The notes below the pieces were generated by a model. The model made no database searches and was not told where the DNA came from. It was given only the letters and a program-made list of their open reading frames with translations. From Patiria miniata (taxonomy: Eukaryota > Echinodermata > Asteroidea > Valvatida > Asterinidae): a stretch of 64,000 nucleotides of DNA. The position numbers were made by a program, and so were the translations under genes. The stretch covers positions 29,398,129-29,462,128 of the forward strand of contig NW_024037059.1 in assembly GCF_015706575.1 (NCBI RefSeq). The letters are read 5' to 3'. Positions 11,187-23,263 of this stretch are shown one piece after another (positions within the stretch are counted from its first letter, which is position 1; the number at the start of each line of letters is the position of its first letter).

Positions 11187-14100
11187 TCCACAGCTAATTA
11201 TCATACGAAGTGCGCGCACACGGCGTGTGCGTGTCAGTTCGTGAAAACAGTGATGTAAGGTGCTTGGTCAATGGACTTGTTCATAAACAGTTGACTGATA
11301 TTAGTCAATCGTTACAATTATAATGGACCTCACAACTGCTTTACAGTGGTTTGTACGAATTCAGCTCCCTGGCTATAACAACATCTATAAACAACTCCAA
11401 AAAACACAATAACTATACCTTGAAGCAACATTAAGTCAGAAAATTGGAGAGTTGTAGAATGAAACTCTAACATTCCCGTTGGAAACTTTACAATACACTG
11501 ATTTGACCGTTTCCCATCGATTTTACCCAATATATCCATTTGTACATACCAGACAAGCTACTGCAGGATCACATTGGGTTTGAACACTTCACATCAAACT
11601 CAAACACAGATCAAGGTTTGTTTAATATTGGAATTCAAAGTTTATGTAATTGTTTTGGAATGTCCAATCACGACATCTTTTGTTCCTTTTTTCCGTCTTT
11701 TTGGTTTCTTTTGGCTGAAAGATCTGTTCCATAAGTCAAACCGGCAAGCTACACATAGCCAGCGACTCATACAAATAATAGGCATTAAGTTGCTTACCAC
11801 CACAATATTGTAAATGAGAAAAATGCAAACCGTACACAAACCAAACTTTAAAAAAAATTGACAGCGTTGACAATTTCAATGTGTTACAAACTCGAATCAG
11901 TTTAGTCTTTCTGTGAAGAATGGTTCTAGCCAGCAAACTAAACCGAGTACAGTCAAAGCATAAGACACAAAACAAACCAAAACTCCCCAGAAATACATGT
12001 GCATGTATAACACAAAACCTTTTATGTACATGCAAACACGTAAGCAGCACACCAAACAAAAGCGCTTAACATCAAAAAAAAATTAAGCAATTTGTACATT
12101 TTTCATATCAAATTATTGATCTTCTATTAGTATTCTTACTACTTTCTAGTTGTTGTTGTTACTTTGAACTTAACCACATAACGATACTGCACGCATGAAG
12201 AAATTAAACGCTTAATTCACACTGTGGAGACGGCTCTACAAAATGTCTTTGAAACAGGGCAAGATATAATGTATGCAGTCCACAAATTATTGGAAAAAAA
12301 ATTGACGAAAAAAACCTTTTCACCAAAAATTAATAAAAAAACACATAAATGGTTATTATTTAGAACTACATACTATTAGCTAATTGCTTTACAACTGTAA
12401 AAGTCTTGAACACTGAATGATTCGTTATGTATAATCTAACAGACTGCACCTACATTAAAAACAAAAAATTTACATCAAAGCAGTATTTTTTATACAATAT
12501 GTCATTGAGCTACCAGAACTAGACTTGAATATTGTTAGACTTTTTGTTTTTATATGTTAAGAGGCCATCTTTTCAACAGGTATTTTGACATTAAATGCGT
12601 AGAATCTCTCTTTACAGAGGTAGAATTTGGACAGTGCATTGAAATGGAACCTACTTTTTGTGGTCATGGTACGAATTCATGAAGAATCACAACACAACTA
12701 TTTTGAATGATATGCATATCGATGTAATGCACTGTATGTTTGCAGCAATTTCATGAAAAAAAAATCTTAACGTCAAAAAATTTACAGTAAGGTCAACTCA
12801 TGATAGTTGAAAGCAGAATGCCCTCCCCGAATAAAAAAAAAATGGGCAAGATCGTATTTCAGAATCAAACAAATGCAGGAGGAACTTTCCGTTGTCTTTT
12901 TTTTTAATATTGAAAATTGGAGTAAAGTTCAGAAGAACACTTTGACACAACAAAACGTTTCAGATTAAAATGCTGTGAAAAATGCAAATGATTAAAACAT
13001 TCCCTTAACAAAAATAATTGTAAAAATTCCGTCTTTTACAAGGCGTCTAGACTATCGGAATTTAGTTCTGGTTTCTCCATACCTACAGATATTTCTAAAT
13101 TAGTAAACAAAGTTAATTGCAGTTTAGCTGTAAAATAACAACAAAGTATTAAGAGTTATCCCATTTACTATTGATATATATTCATACATGTAGTTACTAC
13201 AATTTAGACTCTGAAGAAGCATGTTCTTTACTACTTTGTTCTCATTATTCAGATTAGTCTTTTGTTTGTTTATTTGTTGGGGTGTTTGTTTGTTTCTCTA
13301 TTGCATCTAGCACTTATGTTCCTCCTCACAAAATAATTCCTGGTTGGGGAAATGATATGTTCACGAGGAGTCCAATAAGTATCACAGCTCCCCTGAAAAT
13401 AACCAATCTTTTGAAAATTACTCCCACAAAACACTGTGTTGTATTTCTTCGTATTACACCTCATACATATTTAGCTTCATTTTAAGGTGATTAAGAATGG
13501 CTTATTCTTTATTTTTTTTGCTGGATTTCCAGCGATAACCTCGTATGTGAATAAAGATGAGATTATTATTCAGTTCTTGGACATGGAAGCTCATATCTTA
13601 CATGGATAGAGAGCTGGATAGTATCGCTACTTTCTCCGACAAGTTTCAAGTTCACTAAACTTGATATGAATCCAGTGACACAATGACGAAAATTGCCCGA
13701 AAAAGATAGACACGTGTGACGGTTGTTCCAAGGTATTCGACCAGTACTACTTTGCATATTGCAGATGATGCACTGGAATACCAACCAATGACAGATGTGC
13801 GTTAAGCTCATGAATATGTATGAGGTGTAATATCCACTGCTGTTTTTGTTGTAGTTGCGTTATTAAGATGAGACTGACAAGAATCGTTTGGTCCGAAAAC
13901 CCAGCAAGGTATGGACAGTTGCTATTATAGGAATGACAAAACAAGACTGTTGCGAAATATTAATTTGAAAAACCTGTATTTGCAAGTGGAATAATGCTCC
14001 AAAGCGTTCATGTCATACTTGTACATGATATGATAAAAATACACTCATGACTCGCAATACTATATTACTATATTGGAAAAGTCTCATAGCAAATTTTAAT

Positions 14101-17100
14101 TTCATTATAGCAAGTTTTGATAATATGAATTTGTAAGTCTGTTTTAACCATGATTGAAATAGGAAATTGTACAAGAAGAATCGGGAGAAGTCATGATTTT
14201 AATTTACATCTACATGTAAAATGAGAAAGAGATATTAAATAAGCGCACTTTGATGCACGGACAATCTACATGTATTTTATATCTTTATTGGATTTGGATG
14301 CATTTTTCGCACAATTTGATGTACATCAAGACAACCGACAATATTGACCAATATCACTAGGTGCACCGTGCTGGTACCCATGCCCACGGTGACCATTGCA
14401 ACCTATAGGTTGCAAACCAGCTAAAAAACTGCCATAGACCTCCATGATAAATGCCCCTCCTTCTGAAATTCAGGAAAAAATACATCTCTCCAAGGTGTTT
14501 GAGACGCGCATCAAATTAAGGCTTATTTCATCATATTTCATTTTCTGTTCAATATTTTTGGGGTTAACCAATGACTTTTGGGAGAAAATTTCATCCAAAG
14601 ATGATCACCCCTAAAAGTAATCCTGAAGCCCATTGCCATTTTGAAAAATGATGCCTGCACCCCATTGCAAAACTAGAGCAATTTTAGGGCCCAATTTCAT
14701 CCGAATTTGACAGAAATATGAGGTTGCAGTCATGTTCACGGCTTCCACACTTTTTATTTTATAAAACTTAAGTTCTTTGCCCACAAAATGCTCTAATAGC
14801 AACAAAAATGAGGGCATGCAATTGTGATTTGTCCCGCAGAGGCACTTTCGGGCCTATTTACTGGTCTGCAACCTGAGGTTTTAGAATAGTCTGGTGCCTA
14901 GTGACCCATAGGTTTCCTCGCAAAATGCCATGAGATGGAGCAGGAATCCATTCCAATATGGAGTAGAAATTTGAATTGCAAAGCCGTTGTAAGAGACAGA
15001 AAATGACAATGCACTTTTGTTCATTACTGCTAAATACAGTTACTCTACAACAAAAGAAAATAGCGTTTGTGTTCACGGTTAAACTTCGGAAATATCCCCC
15101 AAAAACTTTGGATTACTTGAATTAGCTACTTTGACTATTATGTCTTCACATTATATATCTACAAGCCGGTTAATTTCTGCAACACCAAAGTGTAAATAAA
15201 AACAAATGGTCAACATCGATACAACACTGAGAAAATATGAACATTTTGTCAATGTGTAAAATTTAAATAATCTATTAAAAAATTCCAAAAATATCAAACA
15301 AGGCCTGCAATTATGTGCACAATTTCTTTTGTTTTTCCCCGCTAAAACTTTTTTAACACGCACTTCAGCTGTGCCTTTTTACACAATGAAAGTTTTTGTT
15401 TGTTTGTTAATAATAATACGTTGTTCAGGTTCAGGTCACTTTCTGCAAAACATGTGGATTTTTGACATTTCACAATTGATAACGAACGTTCAACGCGTAA
15501 GAGACGGAGGAATACTCGTGCATCTTACAAAGCACGCAATACGCACCACGCTGTACGGACAATCCGATACGGGATAACACCACGCAATTGTTGCCGTGGA
15601 TCGACCAATCAGGACCGAGGATTCAATCTCCTCAAGGAAAAAATACTTGTCCTGACGTCATTCGATTTCCTACCAGAAGGACACGAAATCCTTCTTCATT
15701 TGCCATATTATTGTGGATTTCAGGAATTCTATGACGGCTCCTGATCAGAAAATGTGCATGCCGAATACTTGCTGAACCAACGACATGCTGAAGTCGTTTG
15801 TCTCTTACGAAATCCCCTATGAATTGTGAACAAGTCCATGCCTGAACTTATAAGCCATTCGGAATCCCTCCGGAAATGTAATGAAGCATCCATGAACTGA
15901 AACACACGTACGCAGGGTGGATAGCGAACCGAACAAAATCACCTGGCCGTATCAAGTGAGCTATAAGGCAGCTACATGCAAATCTACACATAGTCTCACA
16001 TCTGTATGCATTGCTGCAAAACATTTTAACACATTTTAACAATTGTAAAAAAAAAAAACCCTCCTTGTTTTAAAAGTTGAAATGTTATAAGACACTTGTA
16101 AACTCCGTCGAATCCTAACCAAGTTATGAACCATATAGTGTTCTACCTTCAGTGCGATCGAAAACCCTCGTATTTACAAAAAGATACTGAACCACAGCGT
16201 GCGCAATCATTTGCCACAATTTTTCTCCTAAGCAATGAAAGAGAAGTTGCTAAAATTCTACGATCTAACATTTTCACTCGCTTCTCTGTAGCACACATAA
16301 TGATTTCTTTTGTTTGTTCAATATATACGTTAAACGGAACTTGGGCACATATGAAAAGCAAACGGAACAAGCAACGGAGAAAAAACAAGTGGTGCGATCT
16401 TGGCAAAACCTTTCATGTTACAGTCTTCTTGGTATTAAAGTAGAGTTTTCTATTTTTCGACACGACCGCTGCGTTCGCACTGATAGTGAATGCTAAGATA
16501 ACGTAAGAGGGTCAAATCGTCATGCTTTATTCCCGTTCACACGAGGACGTTAAACAAACCTACCGTGAGACTGACACTGCATGTGAAAGAACGCAGACTT
16601 CCTATAATATCTCATCTGTCCATTGGTCTGAATTTAAACTTTAAATATTTTTTTTCAGAGAGTGTGTTCTTTTTTTGAGAAAAGGTTATTGGATGGGCAC
16701 TCATGAAGCAATTCGTTTTAAACATATTCTTAGCCTTGAAAATTGAAATATTAATTTGTTCCGAAGTTGCATTAAATGGTAAATGTCGTCAGTTGCAACA
16801 CGATCGTGTGCACGAAGTCCATAGACGATACGTCACTTTGTGGTGCACCCAACGACTGAAATGCTTTTAAAACACAGCATAACTTTGTGTTATTTTGTAT
16901 AAATGCAAACCCGCTCTTAAAAAGAACAACTTTGATACATCATATTTCATCGATCTTGCTTTAAAAACTATTTTGTTTGTGCAATGTTCTGATGGATTCA
17001 ATTAGGCGAACGGAAGGACTTTTAATAAAAAAAGGACACTCCCAGTTTTAAGATTTGAGTTGAGCGTCATTCCACCTTGGACCAAAAAATGTCAAAAATT

Positions 17101-17399
17101 AAAAAAAACGTAGGACCAGTTATTTAGAACAGTACCCTTTTCTTTATAACTAGTCAGTAAAAGAAGCTTGACGAGATATTGGAAGCTGCAGCCCAACTGT
17201 AGACTTGCTGTAGCCTATGTCATGTACGTGATGTAAAAGTCTGTTCTTATGATGCACAACTACTCACTGGTCATGTCTGTCAATTGAAAAGGATTCCCAT
17301 TATTTTGTTGAACGTCAGTTGGTGCATGGAGCGTTTTATAGCATGTGGAACACCCAATTTGAGTGCAGTACAGTGCCAGCCCCAATGTGAATTGAGTGA
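11187..17399. other. Long gene-free stretch
   Basis: About 6.2 kb, mostly AT-rich with runs of A or T. All ORFs are short and none resembles a known protein. A weak inverted pair near 14400 (ACCTATAGGTTGCAAACCAG) and 14860 (CTGGTCTGCAACCTGAGG) suggests an old decayed element. It separates the convergent 3' ends of the KH and neurocalcin genes, so it holds their 3' UTRs and intergenic DNA. Confidence 0.5.
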
Positions 17400-17547
17400 C
17401 CTCGTGACCCAATTTTCCACGCCTGCAATAAATCGGTAGCTGGTCAGTGGAGACCTGAAGCACGTGTTGTTGCGGGGCCTAAGGGACAAGGTGATTGATT
17501 GCCAAACAAGGCATATGCTGAAGTTTGTTACTAACCAACCAACCAAC
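17400..17547 (+). repeat. Family T interspersed repeat, copy 2, with (AACC)n tail
   Basis: Same body as 11035-11186 (GCAATAAATCGGTAGCTGGT, CCTAAGGGACAAGGTGATTG) and the same ACTAACCAACCAACCAAC tail. It lies just downstream of the neurocalcin stop codon, probably in its 3' UTR or flank. Confidence 0.6.
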
Positions 17548-17701
17548 AGAGAGACATGACTACTTCCAGAGCTGCTCAGCCACAGCTAAAAAACTCACAG
17601 ACCAAATTATTCTCTTGATGAAGGGATTTTTGCCAAGATCATACCACAACGGAGCATCACGTATAACCTACTAGCAGACTACGACGTTGCAGAGAAAAAT
17701 T

Positions 17702-18633
17702 TTACATCATACTACCGCCGCCCCCGCTTGGGTCACACTGTAACAACCGGACGATAGACGGGTCGCTCTTTGCGCCTTCCACAAACTCGGCCAGCGACAG
17801 CTTGCCATCCATGTTCTTGTCCATCTGGCGAAAGATCTTGTCGGTGCGCTTCTCCGGGGTGGACTCGTCCTCTGGCATTTTCATGACGGTTCCCACCATC
17901 TTGTAGATGGCCTAAAATGGGAAAGTGAGGGGGGGGGGGGGGGGGGGGGGTGTTAGTAGACGGGAATAAATTTCAACAGCTGATTTTAAAGAAACGTTGC
18001 GCAATGGCTGAACTCAACTTACGTCACATTTTATTGCGTAACTTGTGTAAAATATTGCATTGTGCAACATTTCAGTTATAGGCAATTCGGGTGATTCACA
18101 ATGCAGTGCGCCACCAAGAGTTTGCCATGGAGAGTTCATTTTTCCAAGTGCATTGTGGGAGATAGTTGACCAATTCACAGCGCGGGACATTTGAAATTGC
18201 TAGTTTTTCCGGTCAGTAGTTTCGTAAGTGTATGATTCGAGTATATGCTAACCCTTTTTGTTTCTTAACTTTTTATCAATATGTTTTTTTTTTGGTAAGG
18301 CGGCAGAACGCTATGCCCCGATCTATAACAAATTAGCTAAAGTTGTCTACTGACACTCATTCAAACGGGCCGTGTTTTGTCGACCCTAAACTTCAAAAAT
18401 GGACTCTCCATGGCAAACTCTTGGTGGTGCACTGAATTGGGAATCGCCCGAATTCCGTAAATTTGGATGTACATGTCAAACACTTTAATGAGCTGCTGTT
18501 GAAAAAGTGAATGTGATACATCACTAATAATATGACATCTAAAATGAGTAGAAAACAATTACAGACTAAACTAAGGTACCACAAGGCCGATTCCAGGTTT
18601 TTTTTGGGGGGGGGGGGGAGTGCCCAAATCCCC

Positions 18634-18672
<39 letters not shown>

Positions 18673-20693
18673 AAGAAGTCGGTCCAAACATTTACGCTCC
18701 AACTAAGGCTACGAAGGCGCATAAAAGTCTGGTTTACAAGCAATTTGATGATCAAACAATATAACATTTCGGCTTGGATCATCGTACCTCCACGATTTCC
18801 AGCATTTCTTGTCTTGAGATGTACCCGTTGCCATCCAGGTCGTACATACTGAAGGCCCATTTTAGCTTTTGCTCCAGCTTCCCGCGCGACGTCACGCTCA
18901 GCGCGATGATGAACTCTCGAAAGTCGATCGTCTCATCGTTGTTGACGTCAAACGTGCGGAATACGTGCTCGGCGAACTTCGAGGCGTCGCCGTAGGGGAA
19001 AAAGTTGCCATAGATCTTCTTGAACTCTGTGACACTGAGGTGGCCACTAGGGCAATCTGGAAAAAAAACATCAAATAAAATGCTACACTGTTGCAAATAC
19101 ATGTAATATAGTTACATGGTTTAGTTTGAGGGGAAATAGTACAAATTATTGGCCCCAAGATGTTGACTGCTTTGACGTCTTTTTTTCCCTCCTCAAATGG
19201 TTAAAAGGACACTAGGTCCTGGAACAGCCCAATTGGGCTACAAAACGCACTTTGAATGAGATGATATTAATCGGAAATAACATTTAAAAGTAGGATATAA
19301 ACATCCACACAACTATCCTTTCAAAACTGGGCGTTTTTGTGTTATTCCTGTATTATGCGTGCGAGAACGAATTTCGGGGTCCACTTTTGCGACCCCATAA
19401 ATTTGAGCTGTTTGGATGCTAGTTGTGATTTCATTCGTAGATAGTGTTCGCCTTTTGCGGACGTTGAAGAAACCACTAGTTTATTTGCATTGGTGATTGG
19501 TCACTGCTGTTCCTGAGACACACAACGTGTATATCGTACACTGAGAACGACACGAAAAACGTATTCGTACTCCGTCATGTCCGATGTAAATGAGCGTTTT
19601 TTGGGTCTTTTCTCGGGAACGGTAAGACATCAGGTTGGTTTCTTTTCAACCAGATGTTTGAAATAGGGTAAGTAAACAATCTAAAACATAAAATTTTCGG
19701 GGATTTCAGGACCTAGTGCCCATTTTAAGCCAAAAAAAAAATCTACAGTTTCTGGTATGGAGTTTGCCCCAAAAGTGGTGTGGCGACGCGTTTTTTTTTC
19801 CCCCTACTTTTTTAGATGACACTTCGATCCCCAGTTAAAACTCTCAAAAATGTCCTTCAGAGTGGAGCTTGAGGTGACCTCAGTACGGCCATAAGGCTTG
19901 AGAATTCTGCACCAACTTACGATCTCAACTGACACGAACATTCTTCGAAAAATTTGGATAGTCAAGACAAAAATCAGAGAAAAGGGTAGTAACGTTATAA
20001 CGTAGACCATACAGCGACATTGACATTGTGCATAAGCTGCCAAGCTGGTCATTAGTCTGCTCCCTTACATATTGCGCTAATTAAAAAGTGTTTTCAAGTT
20101 CCAGATACACGACCATTGCTCCCTCAGTCTGGCTTCCAGATGCACAATTACAAAATTACAACACCGTCTGCAAATGGTGCCTGACTAAATTCAGTGCAAA
20201 ATATATGGGAGCCCAGAGAGGCCTCATAAAGCTTATACTCGATCGTAGCCCCATCTAAAAACACGTTAAAATTGTGCAGCAGCAAGATTCCAGTCAAACC
20301 AATGAGTTTGGCGGTTTTGCGACATCATCTTACATTGAATTAAAAAAAAAAATTGCTGACGCGTATGGCTACGGCGACGCGCGCATACAAGAAACTGGAT
20401 ACTTTTTTGGGGGGTCTTTTTTGCAAAATTTTGAATTTCCTTTTTACGATCTACTTGTACATATAGTTTTGCTCTCCCAACTATAGCAGTCTGGTGAACC
20501 TTTTTTTCCCAGGTTACATATTCACAGAGCTTGGGATGTTCCCCTCTTGGGGATTCCGAACACATCTGCCCGTCTAGTGCTTACCTTTCAAGAAGCCCTT
20601 GTACCATTCTTGGAGTTCGCTGTCGTTGAACTCGGTATGTTGCCTCAAGTCCTGCAGGATCTCCGGCTTGAGCTTGCTATTCTGCTTCCCCAT
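17702..20693 (-). CDS. NCALD: Neurocalcin/hippocalcin-type neuronal calcium sensor
   Basis: Three coding exons on the minus strand: 20693-20585 (ATG at 20693), 19056-18788 and 17911-17702 (TAA). Donors and acceptors are GT-AG and phases fit (1, then 0). The 195-residue product matches the neurocalcin/HPCAL1 family (about 193 aa) throughout. [11 protein letters not shown] has the Gly2 N-myristoylation signal. Then follow EWYKGFL; a dead EF1 with DCPSG; EF2 loop 73-84 ([12 protein letters not shown]); EF3 109-120 ([12 protein letters not shown]); EF4 157-168 ([12 protein letters not shown]); and [11 protein letters not shown] near the C terminus. Three loops keep their calcium ligands. Family members act as calcium-myristoyl switches on neuronal membranes. 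The last residues (GGGGSMM) diverge from the usual tail. A likely 5' UTR acceptor lies at 20721-20722, after a TACTAAT branch-like site, so non-coding exon(s) lie further upstream. The exact orthologue (NCALD, HPCAL1 or HPCA) cannot be fixed, because invertebrates usually have one co-orthologue. Confidence 0.95.
17929..17950. repeat. G22 homopolymer tract in a neurocalcin intron
   Basis: Twenty-two consecutive G on the plus strand, 18 bp from the last exon's acceptor; on the transcribed strand it reads as poly-C next to the polypyrimidine tract. Confidence 0.9.
18081..18458. mobile_element. Palindromic element in a neurocalcin intron
   Basis: The arms 18081-18148 (AATTCGGGTGATTC, ACCAAGAGTTTGCCATGG) and 18394-18458 (CCATGGCAAACTCTTGGTGG, GAATCGCCCGAATT) are inverted copies about 65 bp long around a 245-bp centre with no ORF. 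This is a foldback or MITE structure. I did not identify a target duplication. Confidence 0.75.
18606..18671. repeat. G13 ... C37 homopolymer pair
   Basis: A run of 13 G (18606-18618) is followed 16 bp later by 37 consecutive C (18635-18671) in a neurocalcin intron. It can form a GC hairpin or G-quadruplex/i-motif, and tract length may be unreliable in the assembly. Confidence 0.85.
19201..19728. mobile_element. TTAA-flanked non-autonomous DNA transposon in a neurocalcin intron
   Basis: Bounded by TTAA at 19201-19204 and 19725-19728. Terminal inverted repeats are AAGGACACTAGGTCCTGGAA at the left and TTCAGGACCTAGTGCCCATT at the right. About 520 bp, non-coding. A partial relative in opposite orientation lies at 41264-41400 (shared CTGAAATCCC, GTCTTACCGTTTCC). 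Confidence 0.8.
19729..20425 (-). mobile_element. Family Q PIF/Harbinger-like element, copy 3 (long or interrupted form)
   Basis: The left end GCCAAAAAAAAAATCTACAG with TTTCTGGTATGGAG and GTGGTGTGGCGACGCG, and the right part from about 20165 (GCAAATGGTGCCTGAC, GATTCCAGTCAAACCAATGA, GGCGACGCGCGCATA), are the two halves of family Q in reverse relative to 28284-28653. About 360 bp between them are absent from the shorter copies, so it is either an insertion or a longer parental form. Intronic in neurocalcin. Confidence 0.65.
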
Positions 20694-20720
20694 GACTACG
20701 TCTGCTGCGACGACCGAGGT
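20694..20720 (-). promoter_or_regulatory. Candidate 5' UTR part of the first coding neurocalcin exon
   Basis: On the minus strand CTACTAATCCCTGCC and GCAAATAG directly precede these 27 bases and the ATG, which looks like a branch site plus acceptor. This implies an upstream non-coding exon. The promoter is therefore not at this ATG and I could not locate it. Confidence 0.35.
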
Positions 20721-20878
20721 CTATTTGCAGTGGCAGGGATTAGTAGGTAGGCAACGGTCAATCTGAGATAGTGGAGACAAGAAGACGACGAATAAAAAAA
20801 AGCCATTATGGCAAGATGTCACATCGCACCCTGTAATATACATGGGTCACGCAGGCTTTTTTCTTCTGGCAAACGACA

Positions 20879-21125
20879 TCAAGGCCCAGTTTCATGGTTC
20901 TGCTAACCATAGATATTCGGTGCTTATGATCACGACTTTGTGCTTACCGCGCTAGCAAAGAAATTTTGTAAGTCCAGAATCTTATACTAACTAGACTTTA
21001 ACCAGGGCCCCCTTTCATGACTATGCTTACCATTAGCGGAAAAAAATCCTGCTTGCACGAATAGAAAATTCCTTGCTAAAGGAAGTGTATTTCACAGCTT
21101 AGGGAGGAATTTTGGCTTAGCAATT
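20879..21125. repeat. Interspersed hairpin-rich repeat (GGGCCC...TTTCATG type)
   Basis: Two related segments, CCAGTTTCATGGTTCTGCTA and CCCTTTCATGACTATGCTTA, each followed by an ACCAT(A/T)AG motif. A similar inverted end occurs at 63810-63862 (GCTAACCATAAGCAGAGC, GAAATTGGGCCC). Confidence 0.4.
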
Positions 21126-21189
21126 CATAAAATGGAATTTGCGTTGGGGTGATGTAAATTGACTCAATTCAATATTGGGTTGCGCCCTT

Positions 21190-21300
21190 CGCCGACATAT
21201 TTTTTATAAACACTGTATACTCGGTGTTCTCCCGAGTGATTGTGAGAAAATTCGGGTGGGACTCGAACCCACGACCTCCTGCTCAAGATGAGTGTTAAGA
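21190..21300 (-). mobile_element. tRNA-derived SINE fragment
   Basis: On the minus strand TTGAGCAGGAGGTCGTGGG runs into the B-box GTTCGAGTCCCACC, followed by AATTTTCTCACAATCACTCG. This is a tRNA-like 3' half without a complete A-box half or cloverleaf, so a SINE remnant is favoured over a tRNA gene. Confidence 0.5.
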
Positions 21301-21810
21301 TTTTCACGGACTACTTTTATACAAACATAGTTTGATACAAATATAAAATGGTTTGCCGGGAAGAAATGTGAATTTCCTGATCACCAGAAGGTTGTAAGGA
21401 TTTAACATGCCGCTTAAGCGTACGTTTAAGGCTTCGGAAGTTCCCGGTAAAAGGTCGTAAGCATAACAATTGAAATAACCTCAGAATTAAGTAATATTTT
21501 GACATAAAAATGCACACTATTATCTATTATCGGTCACAATTTGAACTGTATGTGATTTTCAATCTAAAAATGGCAGCAAAAACCTTTCAACTCGATTATC
21601 TCCAAAAGTGATTTTGCGTGCCTGGGCTGCTTACGACCTTTTCCTTGTCACACGACGATATGGCTTTTTGGCTGGTACACGGTGTAGTTTACCATGCAAA
21701 AATGCTTGGTAAATGAGCTACTGAGCGGTCATACGAAACCTAACATCTGGTTAATATGATGAAATTGTCAATGTAATTGGATACAATTTGTCTGCCAGAT
21801 GATGTCACAC

Positions 21811-22205
21811 AGATGCTGATGCACACACAAAGAATATTCCCTGTAAACATGGGAAAATTTGATTAGACTAATTACAAGCATGTGCAACAGGGCTGTATAG
21901 TTAATGTACAATGCTGATGCACGCACAAAGAATATTCCCTGTAAACATGTGAAAATTTGATTAGACTAATAATAAGCATACGTGTGCAACAATGCTGCAT
22001 AGTTAATGTACAATGCTGATGCACGCACAAAGAATATTCCCTGTAAACATGTGAAAATTTGATTAGACTAATTCCATGTGCAACAATGTTGTATAGTTAA
22101 TGTACAATGCTGATGCACGCACAGAGAATATTCACTGTAAACATGTGGAAATTTGATTAGACTAATTACAAGCATGTGCAACAAGGCTGTATAGTTAATG
22201 TACAT
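21811..22205 (+). repeat. Tandem repeat, about 98 bp x 4
   Basis: Units start at about 21813, 21911, 22012 and 22107 with ATGCTGATGCACGCACAAAG, then AATATTCCCTGTAAACATG, TTTGATTAGACTAAT and GCTGTATAGTTAATGTACA. Spacings are 98, 101 and 95 bp. Non-coding. Confidence 0.9.
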
Positions 22206-22337
22206 GTACAACCTGCATGGGCCCAAATTCGTGGCATTACTCAGAACACAATTTGTTTGCTAACAGAGTCTTTACAGAGACTGTGAGCAGTCAGCAATTA
22301 GCAAGAGGCATGCTAATGTTAGTGGAAAAATGTTTGC

Positions 22338-22884
22338 TTAAAGGTAATATACAACATTTGGAAAAATCAAAAAACAAAACTACCAAATTATTATGAAATA
22401 CCTTACTTGACTGTAAGTGAATAATAGTCTCAAGCATCCTGTGAAATCATGGCACCTGGTGTGCTGTCATTTTCAAGAAAAGTGGAATTTTTGTATTATT
22501 CCCAACAATGGTCGGTCAACAATCGTTGGAAAAAGTGACTTTTTAAAAAAAATCCTGCCCCTAATTTACCCCAAGTTAGTCCACATTTTGCTTGCCATAG
22601 GTTACACATCCATGAGCGGGTGGCAAGCCAGCTATAGTCTGGTTCCCTGACCTGACAATTCCCCAACGTCTATAAATTGCTCCATTTCGTCTGAAGTACC
22701 GTACACCCGGGGAACCAGACTACAAGAACAGCATTTGTTTTCATGGTTTTCCCCAGCATCTATGAACACAAAACTTAAAACAGGCCAGTCACTCAGTGTA
22801 ACAATATTTGCTATGAAATATCAACGCCCAAATCCATCCATTTCTGAAAATTACAGCAAAATTGAACGTTGTGTATTACCATAA
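22338..22884 (+). mobile_element. Family A DNA transposon, copy 2
   Basis: Starts TTAAAGGTAATATACAACAT and contains the CAACAATGGTCGGTCAACAATCG palindrome region, a GGTTCCCTGACCTGACAATT segment and ATCCATCCATTTCTGAAAAT. It ends near ATTACCATAAAG, where the terminal TTAA has decayed. Confidence 0.75.
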
Positions 22885-23263
22885 AGCATTGAATACCAAC
22901 TGCAAGCCCAAAAACACGTCAAAAAGTCTTTATGTAGACGTACATGTAGAGATACAATGTACATATACACATGTACATGTAGATGTATGTATGTACATTA
23001 TATCACCTATAGTATTGCAGTCTGGGTGACCCAATTAGGGCCAGGTTAATTTGTGAGGCGCCAACTGAATAACAAATGAAAGATGTGAATGCCACGATAC
23101 AAAGGACTATCTAATGGGACTATTAACACAAGTATACAATATCAGAATTTCTGTGGTATAGTAGTCATTATCCGCCCCTGAGATATTTGTAGCTATTATC
23201 ATACCGTCGTTATGGGAAAACACTTAAATCCACCACAGCATGAAGTTTGACCCAGAATGGATA

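Noticed and set aside
18393-18860. Minus-strand 155-codon ORF overlapping the neurocalcin exon
   Set aside because: It crosses the G/C homopolymer tracts and a palindrome arm, and is out of frame with the EF-hand exon. It is an artefact of low complexity.
18898-19158. Additional ORFs over the EF-hand exon in other frames
   Set aside because: They are shadows of the GC-richer coding exon; only the 18788-19056 frame encodes EF-hand sequence.
21241-21285. A possible tRNA gene (B-box GTTCGAGTCCCACC)
   Set aside because: No matching acceptor stem or A-box half could be found at the right distance, and SINE-like sequence follows. Judged a SINE remnant.
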